64,000 nucleotides of DNA from Cyanobacteria bacterium FACHB-DQ100 (GCA_014695195.1 JACJNW010000019.1:186001-250000); one strand, 5' to 3'; shown: positions 10,137-19,572, numbered from the stretch's first letter. The notes: generated from the sequence alone by a model not told the origin. A program made the numbers and translations.

Positions 10137-10516
10137 AAGCCTCCGGTTAGCTCTGCTGTGCCTAAAGGCAACGCGTTCAATGCCTGCCGCAACTCCAAAG
10201 CATTCTCCCAATACCCTTCTGCTCTACGCCCCGTCTGCACAATCAAGCGCAAACTGTAAGCATCGGGAAAACCCTCAGCCTCAAGCCAAATGCGATCGCT
10301 CTCCAATTCACAAGCAATCCGTTCTTCGTCCATCAGTTCTTGAGCAATCTGCTGCAAGGCTTCATGTAGTTGGTCGCTCAGACGACGAAAATCATTCCAT
10401 TCATCTTCAGTGAGTTCGATCGCCCAATCATTTCCACCGACTAAGCCCTTAAACTCAGGAGCCGCAGCATCCCAACCCAACCGCCAACCGTTCCCAGTTT
10501 TAAGAATTCGACTCAT
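10133..10516 (-). CDS. DUF1818 protein
   Basis: This 127-residue soluble protein matches DUF1818, a small family largely confined to cyanobacteria: GWRLGWD near the N-terminus, GLVGGNDWAIELTEDEW at about 24-40, a helical section ELMDEERIACELESDRIWLE, then GFPDAYSLRLIVQTGRRAEG. The function is unknown. Its start overlaps the stop of the upstream secreted-protein gene by 4 bp (stop/start overlap at 10513-10516), so the two are probably translated together. Confidence 0.85.
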   Translation of the reverse strand: MSRILKTGNGWRLGWDAAAPEFKGLVGGNDWAIELTEDEWNDFRRLSDQLHEALQQIAQELMDEERIACELESDRIWLEAEGFPDAYSLRLIVQTGRRAEGYWENALELRQALNALPLGTAELTGGF

Positions 10517-10977
10517 TGCTGACGAGTAAACACATTCACCAACGCTTGAACCAGCGCGTCGCGCTGTTTGCGATTGAGCTTTTTGATAATGGCTCGATCG
10601 CTCTCAAACGGATTCTTACGCAAATTATCCGACCCCGGATACGATTCAGCCTGCATCGGATCATTGATGCCTAAATAATCTGCGAGTGTATATTTCCAGT
10701 CGAGCCGAAAACTAACCGGACGACCCTTGATGAAGTAGTGATATCGAATCAAACGAGTGACCAGCGTATTGCTCGGATCGGCTTTGCCTGTCTCGCGATT
10801 GACATACTGATTTTCCAGCGCCAAATCGGGGACATCCTTGTACACTTGCTGCCACGCGTCCTGAATCCGAACCCGCCCGGGAGTCGGCGTGGTTTGGGCA
10901 ACAATAGTCTGAGCAACAACCGGACTCGCCCAGACCAACAGCGCCACCACACTTGTCAGAATTAAAAATCGCTTCAT
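10513..10977 (-). CDS. small secreted protein, function unknown
   Basis: This 154-residue protein has a clear signal peptide (MKRFLILTSVVALLVWASPVVA). The frame is open to 11013, but the ATG at 10977 starts the signal peptide and is preferred. The mature part contains VRIQDAWQQVYKDVPDLALENQYVN, then a TLVTRLIRYHYFIKGRP segment and a basic, helical C-terminus. I do not recognise a named family; similar proteins seem confined to cyanobacteria, from memory only. It is translationally coupled to DUF1818, with rpoZ upstream by 54 bp on the same strand, so rpoZ, this gene and DUF1818 may form one operon. Confidence 0.72.
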   Translation of the reverse strand: MKRFLILTSVVALLVWASPVVAQTIVAQTTPTPGRVRIQDAWQQVYKDVPDLALENQYVNRETGKADPSNTLVTRLIRYHYFIKGRPVSFRLDWKYTLADYLGINDPMQAESYPGSDNLRKNPFESDRAIIKKLNRKQRDALVQALVNVFTRQQ

Positions 10978-11031
10978 CGCTTCACTCGCTAAAAAACTGG
11001 GGCTAAAGATCACTTCTCTCGCCCCAATAGA

Positions 11032-11277
11032 TTATTCTCCAATAATTTCGGGCTGCGTCAGTTCATCTGACATCTCAATAATCGCCCGCATCACTGGCTT
11101 CATCATCGGATCATCGCCACTGTCAAAGTCTTCAAAACGACGACGTTTTGCCCGATTGGCAACTTGAACCGTAATCCGATAGCGGTTAGAAGCAGCGCCA
11201 ATCAAATCATCAGCGCGGCGCATCAGTTGAACCGTATCGAACGTAGGACGCTTGTGTAAAGAGCCAGATTTTGCCAT
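11032..11277 (-). CDS. rpoZ: RNA polymerase omega subunit
   Basis: This 81-residue protein matches the cyanobacterial omega subunit: [20 protein letters not shown] is the conserved core, followed by [25 protein letters not shown] and the terminal QPEIIGE. Omega binds beta-prime and helps assemble or stabilise RNA polymerase and, in cyanobacteria, influences sigma-factor recruitment. Length is normal. It is probably the first gene of an operon with the two small genes downstream. Confidence 0.95.
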   Translation of the reverse strand: MAKSGSLHKRPTFDTVQLMRRADDLIGAASNRYRITVQVANRAKRRRFEDFDSGDDPMMKPVMRAIIEMSDELTQPEIIGE

Positions 11278-11431
11278 TAGTTGTTCTCTCCCATAAAGAC
11301 TGACAGAAAGCTCGATCGTGACAGATTTCCAAACCTTGTGTAAAGTTTTGAGAAAATCCGTCTACAGTGATAAAGTCCGAGTTAGCTCAGACTCTATTAA
11401 TAACGCAGACCTGTCTCATTCGCACAGTTTC

Positions 11432-12124
11432 ATGCAAATATTGGTTTCTCCTTCGGCTCATTCAACCGTTTCTCCTACAGCTTCGCTGCGAATTTTGGCG
11501 ATCGGAGATAGCATCGTCTATGGATTTGGCGACCCAGTTGGAGGCGGTTGGGTCGAGCGACTCAGACGACGCTGGATGAGTCCCGGTGAGGCAAATCACG
11601 CGCTGTACAATCTGGGAGTGCGCGGCGATGGAGTGCGCCATGTGGCGCGACGGCTCGAAGATGAGTTTCGCCATCGGGGGGAGTTACGCAATCGGGTTCC
11701 AGACTTAATTATTCTGTCAGTCGGCGTGAATGATTCTCCCCGGTTAAGCAAGCCCGATGGTAAAAACGTGCTGCCGTTTGAAGTGTTCCAAACCGAGATT
11801 GCAGACTTGCTCGATCGCTCTCTGCGCCTCTGCCCGGTTCTCTTCGTTGGCATGATTCCGGTCGATGAAGCAAAAATGCCGTTCCTCGATTGTATGTACT
11901 ACAATCACGCCGATCAAATGCGCTACAACGAAGCGATCCGATCGACCTGTGAAGCACGTCAAATTCCGCACCTGAATCTCTTGGAAATTTGGCGATCGCG
12001 GGGGTTAGACTGGTGCAAGCAGCAATTCACCGAAGACGGCTTACACCCTAATGTCAGCGGATATCAGGCATTATTAGAAGATATTTCCAATTGGGATGCG
12101 TTTCGGCAGTGGATTGAACCATGA
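11432..12124 (+). CDS. SGNH/GDSL-type esterase
   Basis: This is a 230-residue hydrolase of the GDSL family. The block I motif is GDSIVYGFG with nucleophile Ser27; the conserved Gly, the Asn of the GVND motif, and the Asp-x-x-His of EDGLHPN complete the SGNH set. Such enzymes hydrolyse esters of lipids or carbohydrates; the substrate here cannot be told. No signal peptide is evident, so it is probably cytoplasmic. The frame is open upstream to 11318 without family similarity, so I chose the ATG at 11432; the ribosome-binding site is weak. The stop overlaps the rdgB start by 4 bp (ATGA at 12121), indicating translational coupling. Confidence 0.85.
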   Translation: MQILVSPSAHSTVSPTASLRILAIGDSIVYGFGDPVGGGWVERLRRRWMSPGEANHALYNLGVRGDGVRHVARRLEDEFRHRGELRNRVPDLIILSVGVNDSPRLSKPDGKNVLPFEVFQTEIADLLDRSLRLCPVLFVGMIPVDEAKMPFLDCMYYNHADQMRYNEAIRSTCEARQIPHLNLLEIWRSRGLDWCKQQFTEDGLHPNVSGYQALLEDISNWDAFRQWIEP

Positions 12125-12693
12125 CAGTTTTAGTAGTAGCGACCGGGAATCCAGGTAAAGTCAAAGAAATTGAGCCTTACTTAGCAGGGCTGAATTGGGA
12201 ATTGCACCTGAAGCCACCCGACTTAGAAATGGAAGAAACCGGAGCGACCTTCCGAGAAAACGCCGCTCAGAAAGCCACTCAAGTCGCGATCGCAACCGGA
12301 CACTGGGCGATCGCAGATGATTCCGGTTTAGAAGTCGCTGCGCTTGATGGCAGACCTGGTATTTACTCAGCCCGATATGCCGACTCGGATCAAGCGCGAA
12401 TCGGCAAGCTGTTAGGAGAATTAGAGGGAATTTCCGATCGACGAGCGCAGTTCGTCTGCGCGATCGCGCTTGCTAAACCCGATGGCACGATCGCGCTTCT
12501 AACTGAAGGAATTTGTCCGGGTGAAATTCTTACGGCTCCACGCGGCGAAGGTGGATTTGGCTATGACCCGATCTTCTACGTTCCTGAAAAGGGCATGACC
12601 TTTTCAGAAATGCCGCTAGAGATGAAGCAGGAAATTAGCCATCGTGGAAGAGCTTTTCAAGAGCTATTACCGCAGTTGAAGTCGTTAAGCTAA
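12121..12693 (+). CDS. rdgB: dITP/XTP pyrophosphatase (RdgB/HAM1)
   Basis: This 190-residue enzyme removes non-canonical purine nucleotides (dITP, XTP) from the pool by cleaving them to monophosphates, preventing their incorporation into DNA. ATGNPGKVKEI at residues 7-17, DDSGLEVAALDGRPGIYSAR at about 66-85, FGYDPIF near 143-149 and a conserved C-terminal SHRGRAF are all present. Length is typical. It is coupled to the GDSL gene by a 4-bp overlap and its stop abuts the convergent DUF3370 gene with no gap. Confidence 0.96.
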   Translation: MTVLVVATGNPGKVKEIEPYLAGLNWELHLKPPDLEMEETGATFRENAAQKATQVAIATGHWAIADDSGLEVAALDGRPGIYSARYADSDQARIGKLLGELEGISDRRAQFVCAIALAKPDGTIALLTEGICPGEILTAPRGEGGFGYDPIFYVPEKGMTFSEMPLEMKQEISHRGRAFQELLPQLKSLS

Positions 12694-14052
12694 CTACGGC
12701 AAGGTTTTTACCGTGAGAACTTGCGGCGGAGTTGCATCCGGCGGATAAAGGAAATCAAACTGCACTAAACGCCGTTCTTGCGGTTTCATCTGTAGCGTAA
12801 TCAGCGGGTCGCCTTGCTGCCCTCGTTGTTGTACGAGGTGGACATATTGAGTTCGAGGTAAGCCGCGATCGTCGTTGTACAACAGTCGCACCGTTCCGCG
12901 AAAGTTCATTTGCGGTCCGGGAGGCTGCAAGAAGCGCAGTCCTTGGTTTGTGTCTTCGCGTTTTAGCGGGGTTTCAACCGTCACCACAACGGTTTGCGCT
13001 CGATCGGTGGTATTTTTCAAAGGCATCGTGAGGCTGTACTGAATCGCGTAGTTTCCATGCGCTTGATAAGCCGTGTCCGGGTAACGCCGAATCAGTTTTG
13101 CGCTCTGGTTTTGGTTTGTGCCCAATGTGCCGCGATTCAAAGTCGCTAAACCGTATGAAATCCCTTTGCCGGGTTCGGGTGTGCTGAGAAAATCTTGCCC
13201 TTGATCCAAAATCCGCCCGTTCCATTGAGATCCAACCCCAACGCCTGCCACTCGTCCATAGATTACATTTCCCGTGGTCTGCTCGATCGGGGTGGGTACT
13301 TTGTCGCGAGGCGTTGAAAGAGTTGCAGTATCCAGTAGCGTTTCCCATTCCGCTAAACTCGGTTCGCGTTCGGTTCCGTCCGGATTTTGCTTAGCAAACA
13401 TTCCCAAGCTGGCAAGATAAACCGCTCCAGTGCTGCGGAGTCTCATCAACGTCGATCGACCGTTGAGCGGCGGTGTGAGCGGCTTAACCGGAATCGGCAG
13501 ATTCAACAGCATCCGACTCTCTCCCGGCGGAATCACAACCTGAGCCGGAAAGATATCTTGCCTCAGTCCGCGTAACACTTCACCGACAGCCCGACTTCCA
13601 GGGCCTGAAAACGCCTTACCGTCATTATTGTCCACCGCAGTCGGAAGCTTGATAAACGGGGCATCTGGCTGACTGAGATGGCTTGCTGCTTGCAAAATGT
13701 CGATCGTCACAGGCTCTCTGCCCGGATTGTTCGCAATCACTCCCAGATAAAGCGTTCTCAAATCAGTCGGTGTCACAGGTTTCGCAATGTGATGCGCGAA
13801 AATGTCAAAGCGTCCCGAAAAGACTTGATCGAGGTGAGCCGCAGGAGCTTGCTTTCCAGTTGGTGGAAAAGTTGATAGCAAAATCCCTTCAGTTTGCACC
13901 ACTTCAGGGCTGTTACTGTTAAACACCAGCACGGAATCGAGTTCACCGGGAAGAACGCGCATTTCTTGCGGCTGCACGATTGTTCGGGGAGACTGTGGAG
14001 AGGGTGAGGGAGTAGCTTGCGACACAATCAAACTAGAGAGAAGCGACAACAT
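12694..14052 (-). CDS. DUF3370 protein
   Basis: This 452-residue protein matches the cyanobacterial DUF3370 family. A short hydrophobic N-terminus (residues 1-14) may act as a signal or anchor, followed by a Pro/Ser/Gln linker and a large beta-rich domain. Characteristic segments are LPGELDSVLVFNSNSPE, HHIAKPVTPTDLRTLYLG, and the C-terminal QRGQQGDPLITLQMKP and DATPPQVLTVKT. Family function is unknown; repeated beta-sandwich-like spacing suggests an extracytoplasmic structural or binding role, which is inference. It is monocistronic, convergent with rdgB, and is followed upstream by a MITE. Confidence 0.8.
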   Translation of the reverse strand: MLSLLSSLIVSQATPSPSPQSPRTIVQPQEMRVLPGELDSVLVFNSNSPEVVQTEGILLSTFPPTGKQAPAAHLDQVFSGRFDIFAHHIAKPVTPTDLRTLYLGVIANNPGREPVTIDILQAASHLSQPDAPFIKLPTAVDNNDGKAFSGPGSRAVGEVLRGLRQDIFPAQVVIPPGESRMLLNLPIPVKPLTPPLNGRSTLMRLRSTGAVYLASLGMFAKQNPDGTEREPSLAEWETLLDTATLSTPRDKVPTPIEQTTGNVIYGRVAGVGVGSQWNGRILDQGQDFLSTPEPGKGISYGLATLNRGTLGTNQNQSAKLIRRYPDTAYQAHGNYAIQYSLTMPLKNTTDRAQTVVVTVETPLKREDTNQGLRFLQPPGPQMNFRGTVRLLYNDDRGLPRTQYVHLVQQRGQQGDPLITLQMKPQERRLVQFDFLYPPDATPPQVLTVKTLP

Positions 14053-14220
14053 AAGCTAAAGATAAGCCAAAGCAAAATCGGGAGCGGTGACAATCATACC
14101 GAAAAAGCGCGATCTTCAACGCAACAGCCCGGTTTCATCCCCACCACCATAGAACTTTTGGTTTCTTCCCACGTCAAAATCTTTGAAGCGATGGTTTTGG
14201 GCTGAATAGAACCGAGGTTA

Positions 14221-14414
14221 ACGTGAGTTCGACGTTTTTTTCGCTTCGTTCTTGTCGGCTTCTTGCCCCCTAAATCCCCCACGAGTGTGGGACTTAGAGA
14301 AAAGCGGTTCTCCAAACTCAAGAGATTCTCTTCCCTTCAAAGTCCCCCAGAATGGGGGATTTAGGGGGCTACCCGCAGATCCAAACGTAGCTAAGAACTT
14401 GTGTCGAACTCACG
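14221..14414. mobile_element. MITE, copy 1 (CCCCCTAAATCCCCC family)
   Basis: ACGTGAGTTCGAC (14221-14233) and its exact complement GTCGAACTCACGT (14402-14414) form terminal inverted repeats. Inside is a second inverted repeat from GCCCCCTAAATCCCCC (14265) to GGGGGATTTAGGGGGC (ending 14369). No coding capacity is seen. The left outer arm, with its TCGCTTCGTT segment, matches the inverted right arm of the copy at 55680-55812, so both belong to one family. It fills most of the gap between DUF3370 and ruvA. Confidence 0.8.
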
Positions 14415-14449
14415 TGGGGTTAAACCGGAGCGAGAAAACTCGTCTTCCG

Positions 14450-15076
14450 TTATTGACTCAACCAAGCGATCGCTTGTCGAATCCAGGCTTCTGCATCCCC
14501 AGATTTTGACAGGGCGGTATTTTGCCCGACCGCTTGCAGGGCTTGGGTAATTTCTTGATCGGTATAGCCCAATGCCAGCAGCGTCATCTCCACATCTTCG
14601 AGAATATTCGAGGCGGGGCCTGCACCCGGAGTCACCACAATTCCCGACTGTTGTCGCCATTCCGAGAGCTTCGTTTTCAGTTCTAAAGCAATCCGTTCTG
14701 CGGTTTTTGCACCCACACCCGGAGTCCGCGACAACAAGCGAGTATTGCCAGACACGATCGCCTGCACCAAATCTTGCAGCCCTAAGGTATCGAGCAGTGC
14801 CACCGCAAGCTGTGGGCCAATGCCGCTCACACTAACCAATTGCCGAAACAAATCACGCTCTGCTGCCGAGCCAAACCCGAACAGCGTCACTTGATCTTCG
14901 CGCATGTTTAAGTGAGTAAAAATCTGGGCTTGTTCGCCCTCAGACGGAAGCGACTGTAGTAAGCGCGGCACAACCTGCACATCATAGCCAACCTGATTCA
15001 CCTCAAGCGTTAAGGTGACGCGATTGTTTGTTGTTTTTTGAATTGCCGCGATCGTGCCTTTGAGATAACCAATCAT
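14450..15076 (-). CDS. ruvA: Holliday junction DNA helicase subunit RuvA
   Basis: This 208-residue protein binds Holliday junctions as a tetramer and loads the RuvB motor for branch migration in recombinational repair. The OB-fold domain starts MIGYLKGTIAAI; two helix-hairpin-helix motifs are VSGIGPQLAVALLD and TPGVGAKTAERIALELK; the C-terminal RuvB-binding domain ends with AWIRQAIAWLSQ. Length is typical. It lies 9 bp after the sucrose-phosphate phosphatase gene on the same strand, so the two are probably co-transcribed. ruvB is not in the window. Confidence 0.97.
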   Translation of the reverse strand: MIGYLKGTIAAIQKTTNNRVTLTLEVNQVGYDVQVVPRLLQSLPSEGEQAQIFTHLNMREDQVTLFGFGSAAERDLFRQLVSVSGIGPQLAVALLDTLGLQDLVQAIVSGNTRLLSRTPGVGAKTAERIALELKTKLSEWRQQSGIVVTPGAGPASNILEDVEMTLLALGYTDQEITQALQAVGQNTALSKSGDAEAWIRQAIAWLSQ

Positions 15077-15085
15077 GCCTTCATT

Positions 15086-15829
15086 CTAGCGAAACCCGAA
15101 GTATTCTAGCCCTTCGAGGATGCCAGCGGCACAGTAGGACTTCGCCAAATAGTGATGCGGAGCGGGATGATCGCGATGCCATGACCGCAATTCTGGTTGT
15201 GCATTGCCCACCATAATTCCACGCTCTGATCCAACCGCAAACAAGGCAATATCATTCCCAGAATCGCCACAGACGATCGTTTGCTCTGGTGCAAATCCCA
15301 AAGTCTGTCGCACGAAAGTCAGGGCTGATCCCTTATTAGCGTGACGTGGAAGGATATCTAAATCTCGTCCACTACTGTAAATCAGTTGGACATCTAGCTC
15401 CTGCTGTTTGAGTTGATAATCTAGCTGCGGTAAAAGCTCGATCGCGGCTTCTTCAGTCAAAAAGAAGCTCGCTTTAAAGTCACTCTGTTCGGTTTCGGCT
15501 TGCAGTACGAGATCTAAAAAATGGGCGGTAACAGCCATCACTCGATCGCGATTCCATCCGACCGTGAGCTTTTTTTGCCACTCTAAATCAGGCGCGCCAT
15601 CTAGCCGCGAGTAGATTGCTGTGCCCACCGACGCGATTAATAAATCGGGTTCGATCAGCGGGGCTTCGGCAGCAAGTTCTTGGTATCGAATCAGCGATCG
15701 ACCGGTGGAATAGACAATCTTACTTCCGGTTGATCGTGTTTGTTGGAACCATTCGTTTAGTTCCTCATGCGCGAAGTCATCGCCCACCAGAGTATGGTCT
15801 AAATCAGTCACAAAAAGGATCGGGGTCAC
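15086..15829 (-). CDS. spp: sucrose-phosphate phosphatase family HAD hydrolase
   Basis: This 247-residue HAD-superfamily phosphatase carries DLDHTLVGDD at residues 9-18 (nucleophile Asp9, acid Asp11), YSTGRSL at about 40-46 (motif II region), a Lys near residue 166 and GDSGNDIALF at about 188-197 (metal-binding motif). The length and pattern fit sucrose-6-phosphate phosphatase, which makes sucrose as an osmolyte from sucrose-6-phosphate. Sucrose-phosphate synthase is not in the window. A related mannosylglycerate- or glucosylglycerol-type phosphatase is possible but less likely. It runs into ruvA. Confidence 0.85.
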   Translation of the reverse strand: MTPILFVTDLDHTLVGDDFAHEELNEWFQQTRSTGSKIVYSTGRSLIRYQELAAEAPLIEPDLLIASVGTAIYSRLDGAPDLEWQKKLTVGWNRDRVMAVTAHFLDLVLQAETEQSDFKASFFLTEEAAIELLPQLDYQLKQQELDVQLIYSSGRDLDILPRHANKGSALTFVRQTLGFAPEQTIVCGDSGNDIALFAVGSERGIMVGNAQPELRSWHRDHPAPHHYLAKSYCAAGILEGLEYFGFR

Positions 15830-15988
15830 AATCTATCTCCCAAACGCCATGCTTGAGTTTAGAGTCAAATCAGAAGAATATCTTGATCCCCAAGATTGAC
15901 CCATATTGGAAATCCAAATTTCTTATAGCAAGATCCGACCCTAATCGCTTCCGTCTTTTAGAATCATGAGACTGGCTGGGATATTTTT

Positions 15989-17956
15989 ATGGTGATTGAT
16001 TTTGGGCGGGAAATTTGTGGCATCTTGCCGACCTCAGAAGCGCGAGAATGGCTCGTCACAAATGGAATTGGAGGATTTGCTTCTGGGACGATCGCGGGAC
16101 TCCTGACCCGTCGCTATCACGGACTTTTGATCGCAGCCTTAAACCCACCGCTCGATCGCACCTTGCTCACCACAAAGCTCGAAGAATCAGTTCAATACGG
16201 GACAGAGATCTATCCACTCAGCACAAATCGCTGGGTCGATCGCACTGTGAAACCCCAGGGATATAAACAGATTGAGCGATTTTTTCTTGAAGGTACAGTT
16301 CCCGTATGGCGCTATGCTTGCGGCGATGCAATTTTAGAAAAACGCATCTGGATGCAGCAGGGAGAAAATACAACCTATGTGCATTATCAGCTACACCGAG
16401 CAACACAACCGTTAACGCTAACGTTCAAAGCTTTTATCAATTATCGGGATTATCACGGCAATACTTCCGGTAAGGGTTGGCGGATGGAAACCGCAGCGAT
16501 CGCACACGGTTTACAAGTTTCTGCCCATCCCGAAGCAGTACCCTTTTATCTATTCTGTCGGGGCGCAACGCTCACCCCAACCCACGATTGGTATTACGGA
16601 TTTGATTTGGCGATCGAACGGACAAGAGGACTCAGTGATCTCGAAGACCACCTACACATCGCCACGTTTGAAGCCACACTATATCCGGGTCAATCGCTCA
16701 CATTTGTCACGAGCACCGAAACGGCTCCGAATCTGGATGGCGAGACTGCTTTGCGATCGCAGCGCAACTACGAGCAGCGAATATTCGACTGTTGGCGGCT
16801 CGATCGCGTGAAGCAAGTCGAAACCTCTCCTGCTTGGATTCGCCAATTGGTGCTGGCGGCGGATCAGTTCATCGTCAGTCGTCCTCCAAGCGGCAAAACG
16901 ATTATTGCAGGCTATCCCTGGTTCAGCGATTGGGGACGGGATACAATGATTAGCCTGTCAGGGTTAACGCTTGCGACTGGGCGAGTTGAAATTGCGCGCT
17001 CGATACTCTACACGTTCGCTCAGTATGTCGATCGAGGAATGCTTCCGAATCGCTTTCCTGATGCTGGAATCATTCCCGAATACAATACCGTTGATGCGAC
17101 CTTATGGTATTTCGTTGCGATTTTCGATTACTACAACGCAACTGATGACCATGACGTGATCGAAAACTTATTTCCGATGTTGACAGAAATCATCGACTGG
17201 CATTGTCGCGGTACTCGCTACAACATTCACCTAGATTCCGCAGATGGTTTGCTCTATGCGGGAGAACCCGGAACGCAACTCACCTGGATGGATGCCAAAA
17301 TCGGCGATTGGGTCGTTACGCCTCGGATTGGTAAGCCGATCGAGATTAATGCCCTCTGGTACAACGCGCTTCGCATCATCGCAAAGTTCGCCCGTCGCAT
17401 CGGTAAACCCTACCGCGAATACGATGCAATGGCAGAACGAGTGCTTGCCCGCTTTGAGCGCTTCTGGAACCCTGACACGGGCTACTGCTTCGATGTTCTC
17501 GATACCGAAAACGGGAATGATGCAGCGCTGCGTCCAAATCAGATTTTTGCCGTCTCGCTGCCAGAAAGTCCTTTAACGCAAAACCAGCAAAAAGGGGTGG
17601 TCGATGCCTGTTCTCGATCGCTGCTCACTTCTTACGGGTTGCGATCGCTCGATCCGCATCATCCAAACTATCACGGACATTATGCAGGCGACCCGCTGCA
17701 TCGTGACGGCGCTTATCATCAAGGGACGGTTTGGGGGTGGCTGATTGGGGCGTATGCGATCGCGCATTATCGAGTGTATGGCGACTCAACCAAAGCGCGG
17801 GAATTTCTTGAACCGATGGCAAATCACCTCCGCGCTCAGGGATTGGGAAGCCTGAGTGAGATTTTTGATGGCGATGCCCCGATGATGCCGCATGGCTGTA
17901 TTGCCCAGGCTTGGACAGTTGCAGAAGTGCTTAGGGCTTGGATGACGATCGGATAA
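15989..17956 (+). CDS. glycogen-debranching-type amylo-alpha-1,6-glucosidase
   Basis: This 655-residue enzyme has the two-part structure of bacterial and archaeal glycogen debranching proteins (GDE_N followed by GDE_C, GH133-like). The N-terminal domain (residues about 20-220) starts with EWLVTNGIGGFASGTIAG and has LLTRRYHGLLIAAL. The C-terminal alpha/alpha barrel has WFSDWGRDTMISLSGL at about 312-327, IPEYNTVDATLWYF and LTWMDAKIGDWVVTPR, where the catalytic acids lie. Such enzymes remove alpha-1,6-linked glucose or related branches; substrate range is uncertain. It is not obviously in an operon. The adjacent mannitol-dehydrogenase-family gene and the nearby sucrose phosphatase suggest a carbohydrate or osmolyte neighbourhood. 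Confidence 0.9.
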   Translation: MVIDFGREICGILPTSEAREWLVTNGIGGFASGTIAGLLTRRYHGLLIAALNPPLDRTLLTTKLEESVQYGTEIYPLSTNRWVDRTVKPQGYKQIERFFLEGTVPVWRYACGDAILEKRIWMQQGENTTYVHYQLHRATQPLTLTFKAFINYRDYHGNTSGKGWRMETAAIAHGLQVSAHPEAVPFYLFCRGATLTPTHDWYYGFDLAIERTRGLSDLEDHLHIATFEATLYPGQSLTFVTSTETAPNLDGETALRSQRNYEQRIFDCWRLDRVKQVETSPAWIRQLVLAADQFIVSRPPSGKTIIAGYPWFSDWGRDTMISLSGLTLATGRVEIARSILYTFAQYVDRGMLPNRFPDAGIIPEYNTVDATLWYFVAIFDYYNATDDHDVIENLFPMLTEIIDWHCRGTRYNIHLDSADGLLYAGEPGTQLTWMDAKIGDWVVTPRIGKPIEINALWYNALRIIAKFARRIGKPYREYDAMAERVLARFERFWNPDTGYCFDVLDTENGNDAALRPNQIFAVSLPESPLTQNQQKGVVDACSRSLLTSYGLRSLDPHHPNYHGHYAGDPLHRDGAYHQGTVWGWLIGAYAIAHYRVYGDSTKAREFLEPMANHLRAQGLGSLSEIFDGDAPMMPHGCIAQAWTVAEVLRAWMTIG

Positions 17957-18093
17957 ACCTATATTTTGGGATAAACATATATTTCTAGTCCTGATCATCT
18001 AGCTTTAGGCTGACTATGATCTGAAGTATTGAGCAATGTTTTGCTTTGTTAGGAAGCAGAAAACATTGTTATTCTCTCTACACCAATCAATCC

Positions 18094-19572
18094 ATGAGTC
18101 AGACCCACTCAGCTACCAAGCTTAATCAGGCAGCTTTATCTCGTTTATCAAAGACAATCCGTGTTCCAGAGTACGATCGCTATCTCCTGAAAAACGGCAT
18201 TGTGCATATCGGTGTTGGCGGCTTTCATCGAGCGCATCAAGCTTTATATCTGGATAACTATTTTCATCAAACCTCTGATTTTCGCTGGGGAATTTGTGGC
18301 ATCGGCTTGTTACAGCAAGACCGACGAATGCGCGATGCACTCCAGTCTCAAGATCATCTCTATACCTTAGTCGAGCGATCGCCCAACCACGATCGCGCTC
18401 GGATTATTGGAGCAATCGATCGCTATCTGTTCGCCCCTGAAGACCCCCAATCTGTGATTGCTGCAATGGCATCGCCTGACTGTCGAATTGTGACCCTGAC
18501 GATTACAGAAGGAGGATATTACTACAACGAAGCCAGCGGCGAATTAGAGATTAACCATCCCACCATTCAACATGATTTACAGCAGCCGGATCAGCCGATC
18601 GGCACTTATGGCTTTTTAGCAGCAGCATTGAATCAACGCCGCAAGCAAGGATTGGCACCGTTTACTGTGCAGTCTTGTGACAATTTACAAGGCAATGGCA
18701 ACATTACTCGAAAGATGCTAACGACCTTCGCCGAACTCCATGATCCAGCTTTAGGACAATGGCTCTCTGAACACGGAGCCTTTCCGAATAGTATGGTCGA
18801 TCGGATTACACCCGCCACGACGGATAGCGATCGTGCTTTGGTTGCAGATCAGTTTGGGATTGTTGATGATTTTCCAGTGATGGCGGAGCCTTTTCTGCAA
18901 TGGGTGATTGAAGATCAGTTCTGTGCAGGAAGACCGGAGTTAGAAACAGTCGGAGTGCAATTCACAACTAATGTGCATTCCTACGAATTGATTAAAATTC
19001 GACTGTTAAATGCAAGCCATCTGTTGATTGGTTATCTGGGAACATTGCTTGGTTATACCTATGTGCATGAAGTCATGGCAGATGTGCAATGCCGAAATGC
19101 AGTCACGGCATTCATGGAAGAAGTGACACCGACGCTTCAACCTGTTCCTGGATTAGATTTAACAGATTACAAGAGAACATTGATTGAGCGATTTGAAAAT
19201 CCTAAGATTCGCGATCGTGTCTCTCGTCTCTGCTCTAGTAGTTCTGTTAAAGTTCCTAAGTTTCTACTAGGTTCACTGCGCGATCTGCTGCAACAACAGG
19301 GTGAAATTAAATTTCTTAGTTTCACGATCGCGGCTTGGTTCTACTGTTTGATGGGACAAGACGACCAAGGACAAGCGATCGCCATTGAAGACCCATTATC
19401 GACTGTACTGACAGCGAGAGTTAACAAAGCCGATGTCCGTCCTTTACTCAGCTTAAGCGAGATTTTTGGTGATGATTTAGTACAATCTCTGCGATTTGTA
19501 GAAGCTACTGAAAGAGCGCTACGCCAACTCTCTAAAACTGGAGTTAGAGCAACGCTCGCTCAATCTCACTAA
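18094..19572 (+). CDS. mannitol dehydrogenase family protein
   Basis: This 492-residue long-chain dehydrogenase matches the mannitol 2-dehydrogenase/fructuronate reductase family. The NAD-binding N-terminus has IVHIGVGGFHRAHQALYLD at about 35-53; TLTITEGGYYYN is central; NSMVDRITPATTD at about 233-245 and the KIRLLNASHLLIGYLG segment near 303-318 hold the substrate and catalytic residues (Lys, Asn and His of KxxxxNxxH). The frame is open to 18046 but the ATG at 18094 gives the family's usual length. It would interconvert mannitol and fructose, or a related polyol or sugar acid. Such enzymes are not universal in cyanobacteria. The gap before it (17957-18093) carries two direct copies of GGATAAAC(C/A)TATATTT. 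Confidence 0.9.
   Translation: MSQTHSATKLNQAALSRLSKTIRVPEYDRYLLKNGIVHIGVGGFHRAHQALYLDNYFHQTSDFRWGICGIGLLQQDRRMRDALQSQDHLYTLVERSPNHDRARIIGAIDRYLFAPEDPQSVIAAMASPDCRIVTLTITEGGYYYNEASGELEINHPTIQHDLQQPDQPIGTYGFLAAALNQRRKQGLAPFTVQSCDNLQGNGNITRKMLTTFAELHDPALGQWLSEHGAFPNSMVDRITPATTDSDRALVADQFGIVDDFPVMAEPFLQWVIEDQFCAGRPELETVGVQFTTNVHSYELIKIRLLNASHLLIGYLGTLLGYTYVHEVMADVQCRNAVTAFMEEVTPTLQPVPGLDLTDYKRTLIERFENPKIRDRVSRLCSSSSVKVPKFLLGSLRDLLQQQGEIKFLSFTIAAWFYCLMGQDDQGQAIAIEDPLSTVLTARVNKADVRPLLSLSEIFGDDLVQSLRFVEATERALRQLSKTGVRATLAQSH

Noticed and set aside
11318-11431. N-terminal extension of the GDSL hydrolase
   Set aside because: It has no family similarity; homology begins after the ATG at 11432.
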